Shown here in pieces: positions 32,495 through 35,670 of a DNA stretch of 35,670 bases. Position 1 is the first letter of the stretch. Every line of letters starts with the position of its first letter. The stretch lies in the IMG/VR virus record IMGVR_UViG_3300012005_000027, positions 1 through 35,670 of that record. One strand, written 5' to 3'. Source of the stretch: a virus. The translations under genes and the position numbers were made by a program. Under the pieces are notes generated by a model. That model worked only from the letters and a program-made list of their open reading frames with translations, was not told the DNA's origin and did not search any database.

Positions 32495-32730
32495 GCATCG
32501 CTACCGTATTCTTCCGTGGCCCCACCGCAAAGCTGGCAGTTATAATGGCTATAAGCGTGCGAGGTTGTTCCGCACCCATTGCAGAAAAAACGATTCATTC
32601 GAATTAGGATTTCAGGATCGCTTGAGCGCTTCATGGTGTTCTTGTGTTCGAAGCAATGAGAATACCTGACGTTAATTGTTTTATTGCATCCTTCGACTGC
32701 GCATCGTTTTGGCTTAACTCTTCTCGCCAT
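32491..32730 (-). CDS. Double zinc-finger small protein
   Basis: A 79-residue basic protein with two Cys/His clusters: CAVEGCNKTINVRYSHCFEH and CNGCGTTSHAYSHYNCQLCG. The first resembles a treble-clef/zinc-ribbon end, the second a CxxC...CxxC ribbon. ATG follows ATAGGGGT. It lies opposite the convergent plus-strand lipoprotein gene. Possibly a DNA-binding or transcription regulator; function unknown. Confidence 0.75.
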   Translation of the reverse strand: MARRVKPKRCAVEGCNKTINVRYSHCFEHKNTMKRSSDPEILIRMNRFFCNGCGTTSHAYSHYNCQLCGGATEEYGSDA

Positions 32731-32761
32731 ACCCCTATGGTCTGGGCTAAAAGCGTTTTGG

Positions 32762-33277
32762 TCAATTGCTGATTTTTACATAGGTATTGCTGTATCCAAG
32801 AGGAGCGCTTCTGTATCCAATTTGAGCCGTGTTCTGTCCTGCTTGTTTAATAAAGTAAAACGTCCTCACGTTAGTCTGGTATGGCTGTGCGAATGCGTGA
32901 CACTCGGTTGTGTCGATTCCGTAATCAAACACCCATGATGGGATGGAGCTATTATTTTGCTCCCATGAATCCCCGGCGTAGCTGATCACGGTTTTACATT
33001 TCGTAGAGGTCATTTTACATCCGCTGAAGGTGAGCTGATCGGTCGGGTCCGTTGTGTTTGCCCAGGTTCCGGTAGCCGGGTTCGGAGCGCAATTTCCACC
33101 GTAGGACGCTCCTGATGCTGGATAGAATGCGGTTGGGTTTAACGTGCTGGTTTGTGCGAGCACCGGAGCTGCCATTGGATCGACATAAGCCGAACTTTCG
33201 GCCAAGCCCGGTATGGATGGGGTTTGAGCGCCGCAAGCGGTGAGGAGTAAGGTTAAAACTAAGATTGCCTTGTTCAT
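32762..33277 (-). CDS. Predicted outer-membrane lipoprotein (171 residues)
   Basis: MNKAILVLTLLLTAC is a lipoprotein signal with lipobox LTAC (Cys15) and Gly at +2. I chose ATG 33277 over an upstream start because this begins the signal peptide. The mature part is Pro/Ala/Thr-rich and then has several Cys (CKMTSTKCKTV and DTTECHAF), suggesting disulphides in the periplasm or at the surface. A 14-base perfect palindrome sits immediately before the start. Phage lipoproteins of this kind (for example T5 Llp) can block receptors, but I see no homology to them. Confidence 0.75.
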   Translation of the reverse strand: MNKAILVLTLLLTACGAQTPSIPGLAESSAYVDPMAAPVLAQTSTLNPTAFYPASGASYGGNCAPNPATGTWANTTDPTDQLTFSGCKMTSTKCKTVISYAGDSWEQNNSSIPSWVFDYGIDTTECHAFAQPYQTNVRTFYFIKQAGQNTAQIGYRSAPLGYSNTYVKISN

Positions 33278-33291
33278 ATTACTATAGTAAT
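33278..33291. promoter_or_regulatory. Perfect 14-base palindrome, candidate operator
   Basis: ATTACTATAGTAAT is its own reverse complement and lies directly before the lipoprotein start on the minus strand, in the 82-base divergent gap before the ERF gene. Such a site could bind a dimeric repressor controlling one or both genes. Only one copy was noticed. Confidence 0.5.
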
Positions 33292-33324
33292 ACAATCAAG
33301 TTAATAACGCAATAGATTATTTGC

Positions 33325-33353
33325 TTGCATTTTTGCTTTCATTAATTTAAGAT
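33325..33353 (+). promoter_or_regulatory. Possible promoter for the ERF operon
   Basis: TTGCAT (33325-33330) and TAAGAT (33348-33353) are separated by 17 bases, and the ATG follows at 33360. The match to sigma-70 boxes is modest, and this leaves little space for an untranslated leader. Confidence 0.3.
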
Positions 33354-33359
33354 CAGGTC

Positions 33360-34094
33360 ATGGACATACTCAAATCAGACCAGATAAACGAAATCGCTTT
33401 AGCGCTATCAAAGGCCCAGGGCGAGTTCCCGACGATCTCTAAATTAAAGACCGCCAAGGTGCTGCTGAAGGCCGGAGGATCGTACTGCTACAACTACGCC
33501 GATCTTTCGGACGTGCTTAGGGCCATCCTGCCGGTGCTCTCAAAGCATCAGCTTGCACTCACTCAGCCGCCATCCAATGAATGCGTGACTACCTTACTGG
33601 TACACTCTAGCGGTCAGTATTTCGGGTCCGAAATGAAGATTGGCGACGTGGCGAGCATCCAGGCTCTCGGGGGTGAAATTACCTACCTGCGCCGATACGC
33701 AGCCTGTGCAATTGTCGGAGTACATGCTGATGAGGATCTCGACGGGAACGACGTTGACGGCAATAACGCGGCGACGTCATCTAAAGCGCCTAAGAAATCT
33801 CCGGTACCGACTCCTAGTCCATTGCCTAAAGCGCCACAGAATCCCACAGGTCAGTCCTACGAGGATTTCGCTAAGCAGCCCACAGTCAATGCAGTTAAGC
33901 CGGTCATAGCGGCACGGAAGCACGCACGGAACGACGAGCTTGTAGAGATCGCTCAGTCTTTCAACTGGAGTAATCTGCAAGTTAAAGCATACATCAAGAA
34001 GACTTGGTTCGTGGATCAGGCCGCCGAGTTAACGAACGACCAAGTCTCTGAGTTAATTGCTGTGATCAGGACTTTCATTCCTGATGAAGTTTAA
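33360..34094 (+). CDS. erf: ERF-family single-strand annealing recombinase
   Basis: A 244-residue protein with NYADLSDVLRAILPVLSKHQLALTQ (45-69) and GGEITYLRRYAACAIVGVHADED (104-126), the ERF signature. It anneals complementary single strands in phage recombination and genome circularisation or concatemer formation. After a Pro/Ser/Lys-rich linker (about 140-165) the C-terminus is helical. It starts the right-hand plus-strand operon, in front of small early-type genes. Confidence 0.93.
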   Translation: MDILKSDQINEIALALSKAQGEFPTISKLKTAKVLLKAGGSYCYNYADLSDVLRAILPVLSKHQLALTQPPSNECVTTLLVHSSGQYFGSEMKIGDVASIQALGGEITYLRRYAACAIVGVHADEDLDGNDVDGNNAATSSKAPKKSPVPTPSPLPKAPQNPTGQSYEDFAKQPTVNAVKPVIAARKHARNDELVEIAQSFNWSNLQVKAYIKKTWFVDQAAELTNDQVSELIAVIRTFIPDEV

Positions 34095-34280
34095 ATGAAG
34101 GGGTTAATAAAAATGAAAAAGCTGGATGTAAAGGTAAAAGATAAAAAAATAGTAATCGTGAATTTTAGGCTAACTGAATCGATGGCACGGAAGTTCTCCG
34201 CGCTCGTTAAGATTCTCGGGCTTAAGAAACAGCACGTGCTTGAAACCGTGGTGGAGGCGTTCGTAAATGGAAAACTCTAA
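34095..34280 (+). CDS. Small ribbon-helix-helix-like protein
   Basis: A 61-residue basic protein with the RHH pattern: a beta strand (KIVIVNFRLT), then helix-turn-helix (ESMARKFSALVKILGLKKQHVLETVVEAFV). It likely binds DNA as a dimer and could regulate the arm. The first ATG directly follows the ERF stop; the ATG at 34113, with AAGGGG before it, is an alternative start. Confidence 0.65.
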   Translation: MKGLIKMKKLDVKVKDKKIVIVNFRLTESMARKFSALVKILGLKKQHVLETVVEAFVNGKL

Positions 34281-34482
34281 AGGATGTCGGGTCTGCGGAT
34301 CTATTTCCGGGAATAATTATTGGTGCGACGACTGCATCGATAAATCTGTTAAGCGAGTCATGCTGCCGATACCTTATTTCGCTTGCCTAAAGCCGGTCGT
34401 GAAATCGGAAGACGATCTTCAGTGGGATCTTGATAACCTAGGCGTATACGGCGGGTATCTCAGAATGTTGAGGGAATCATGA
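34267..34482 (+). CDS. Small zinc-ribbon protein
   Basis: A 71-residue protein with CRVCGSISGNNYWCDDC near the N-terminus, that is two CxxC pairs 10 residues apart. The C-terminus is Asp/Leu-rich and globular. It starts inside the end of the RHH-like gene (14-base overlap) and ends in an ATGA overlap with the next gene. Function unknown. Confidence 0.7.
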   Translation: MENSKGCRVCGSISGNNYWCDDCIDKSVKRVMLPIPYFACLKPVVKSEDDLQWDLDNLGVYGGYLRMLRES

Positions 34483-34709
34483 CCACACCAGCGCAGAAGC
34501 CTAGGGAGTTTTGGATCGAATTGGCAGATGAAAATGGAAAATCGGATGACTTCATTAATGAGTGCCCACCACAAATATTGACCGATACAGTTCTCCAGTT
34601 AGAGAAAGATGGTTACATGAGCGAGGAGTCAGAGCGTGAATGGATTGAGGACAATATGGAACAGGAAGCCGCGGAGATTGGCTACGAGATCGTCGAGGTG
34701 AAGTCATGA
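34479..34709 (+). CDS. Acidic REFW-motif protein
   Basis: A 76-residue acidic protein beginning TTPAQKPREFWIELADENG, with a strongly acidic helical tail (EESEREWIEDNMEQEAAE). It shares the REFW N-terminal module with the 143-residue protein at 3139. The start and stop overlap both neighbours by 4 bases. No function is known to me. Confidence 0.7.
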   Translation: MTTPAQKPREFWIELADENGKSDDFINECPPQILTDTVLQLEKDGYMSEESEREWIEDNMEQEAAEIGYEIVEVKS

Positions 34710-35116
34710 GTGATTTGAGATGCCAAAAAGTTTATACAGGTAAACACAAAGGAATATGTTTCGAGATTTCAAATTTTGAATCATTAGACAATCATCGGTT
34801 CAACCAATCGTGGTGCTCTTACATTCTATTAACTGAAGAACTTCACGAAAAGTATAAGCAAAAAATCAACGATTTACCGTGGAACGGTGGCCAAACTTAT
34901 TATCGAAAAAAACGCGATGAAATGGTTTTCGACTACGCGGTACCACTAGATGAAAACGGCGAACAGCCCCAATGGACAAGGTCCCATACGTACTACAAGA
35001 TCGGGGATGACTTTCAACATTTATGGGATATAGACCGTGAACAGAGTCTTGAATCAATTGAAAGACACATCAAGGAAGTAATCGAGTCAATGCTCAATGA
35101 GGAGATCAAAGAATGA
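34706..35116 (+). CDS. Hypothetical 136-residue protein
   Basis: A soluble protein with a mixed fold, Trp/Tyr-rich (DLPWNGGQTYYRKK, WTRSHTYYKIGDDF) and an amphipathic helical C-terminus (EQSLESIERHIKEVIESM). No motif recognised. Coupled to both neighbours by 4-base overlaps. Confidence 0.7.
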   Translation: MSDLRCQKVYTGKHKGICFEISNFESLDNHRFNQSWCSYILLTEELHEKYKQKINDLPWNGGQTYYRKKRDEMVFDYAVPLDENGEQPQWTRSHTYYKIGDDFQHLWDIDREQSLESIERHIKEVIESMLNEEIKE

Positions 35117-35529
35117 TGGTGCCAAAAAACGAATGGGTAAAATGCGAAACCCACGGGACCACAAACGAACACGGTCGTTGCGACAAGTGTTTTGATGAAT
35201 CATCAAAGCCTACCGAACACGACATTGCTACAGGCGACCCTCAAATGCGGCCCGACGACATCACCCGCGAAGAAGCTGCTCACGCTTCAGGCGAGGATTG
35301 CGAAGTCGAAGAGTGCCAGGAGTGTTGCGGCGAAGTCCTCCCCGGTCGCACCGACACCGAAAGATTGAATTTCATGATTGAAAAGAGTGCGAAAGTAATA
35401 AAATGGCTACATTATCAAACAAACGATCCTTGCTATATTTGCGAGTATGGTCGAAATAAAACAACAGATAGAGCTACTGCACCCCGAGAGGCTATCGACT
35501 TAGCCATGAATTCAGAGGATTTAAAATGA
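35113..35529 (+). CDS. Cys-rich hypothetical protein
   Basis: A 138-residue protein with three Cys groups: CETHG...CDKC, CEVEECQECC and CYICEYG. The segment RTDTERLNFMIEKSAKVI is a recurrent motif in phage accessory proteins. Probably metal-binding. Start and stop overlap neighbours by 4 bases. Function unknown. Confidence 0.7.
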   Translation: MMVPKNEWVKCETHGTTNEHGRCDKCFDESSKPTEHDIATGDPQMRPDDITREEAAHASGEDCEVEECQECCGEVLPGRTDTERLNFMIEKSAKVIKWLHYQTNDPCYICEYGRNKTTDRATAPREAIDLAMNSEDLK

Positions 35530-35670
35530 GTAAGCACACAGCAATGCAAAATCTGGAGCATGCAGTAAGCGCATTCAACGGAACGCCTGAAGCTGGATCG
35601 CATCTTTACGAAATGGCGAAAGACGTCGTTTCAGCCTCCCCCGCCCAGGGTAGGATGAAGTGGAACAAGC
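35526..35670 (+). CDS. Hypothetical protein, 3' truncated by window edge
   Basis: An ATG overlapping the previous stop (ATGA) opens a frame that runs to the edge, 48 residues visible (SKHTAMQNLEHAVSAFNGTP onward). It is helical and polar with no motif. It continues the coupled right-arm operon. Confidence 0.6.
   Translation, partial: MSKHTAMQNLEHAVSAFNGTPEAGSHLYEMAKDVVSASPAQGRMKWNK

Overview
The window is an internal piece of a tailed double-stranded DNA phage (Caudoviricetes) or its prophage form. It is densely coded, nearly every gene starts within a few bases of the previous stop, and many junctions are 4-base ATGA overlaps with clear AGGAG-type ribosome binding sites. A 671-residue tape measure protein, a tail-tube protein and a G/GT-type tail chaperone pair with an A10 slip site, with no sheath gene, point to a long non-contractile (siphovirus) tail. 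The host is probably Gram-negative: several gene products have Sec signal peptides, two have lipoproteins boxes with non-Asp +2 residues, and one is an O-antigen polymerase/ligase-like membrane protein. I cannot name the host. No integrase, repressor or DNA polymerase is visible, and both edges cut through genes.

Layout. (1) 1-6061, plus strand: the 3' end of a repeat protein, a 48-residue membrane peptide, an HPPC-motif protein, a RusA-type resolvase, an HExxH protein, a short MbcA/ParS/Xre-type protein, several unknown small proteins, a GH46 chitosanase-like enzyme, two tiny membrane peptides and the Wzy_C-like protein. (2) 6081-30932, minus strand, read right to left: zinc-finger protein, ParB-like protein, Dam methylase, TerS, TerL, MuF-like protein, portal, two small genes, protease-scaffold, decoration protein, major capsid, an intrinsic terminator, connector and neck proteins, tail terminator, tail tube, G/GT chaperones, tape measure, tail-tip proteins, a secreted-type fibre protein, a 1032-residue tail protein, an HNH endonuclease, small virion proteins, a holin-like protein, an M15 endolysin, a tRNA-like element and a secreted protein. 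(3) 31022-32494, plus strand: five coupled, mostly envelope-directed small genes. (4) 32491-33277, minus strand: a zinc-finger protein and a lipoprotein. (5) 33360-35670, plus strand: ERF recombinase, an RHH-like protein and small unknown early-type genes.

How it fits together. TerS/TerL and portal package DNA into a head made by the protease-scaffold, capsid and decoration proteins. The connector, neck, tube, chaperone and tape-measure proteins build the tail, and the long tail proteins form the tip and fibres. ERF and RusA supply recombination. Lysis could involve two separate wall hydrolases, the M15 peptidase with a holin-like partner and the GH46 enzyme. Several genes appear aimed at remodelling the host envelope, most notably a 29-residue membrane peptide directly upstream of the Wzy_C-like protein, which resembles the layout of known phage O-antigen switching modules.
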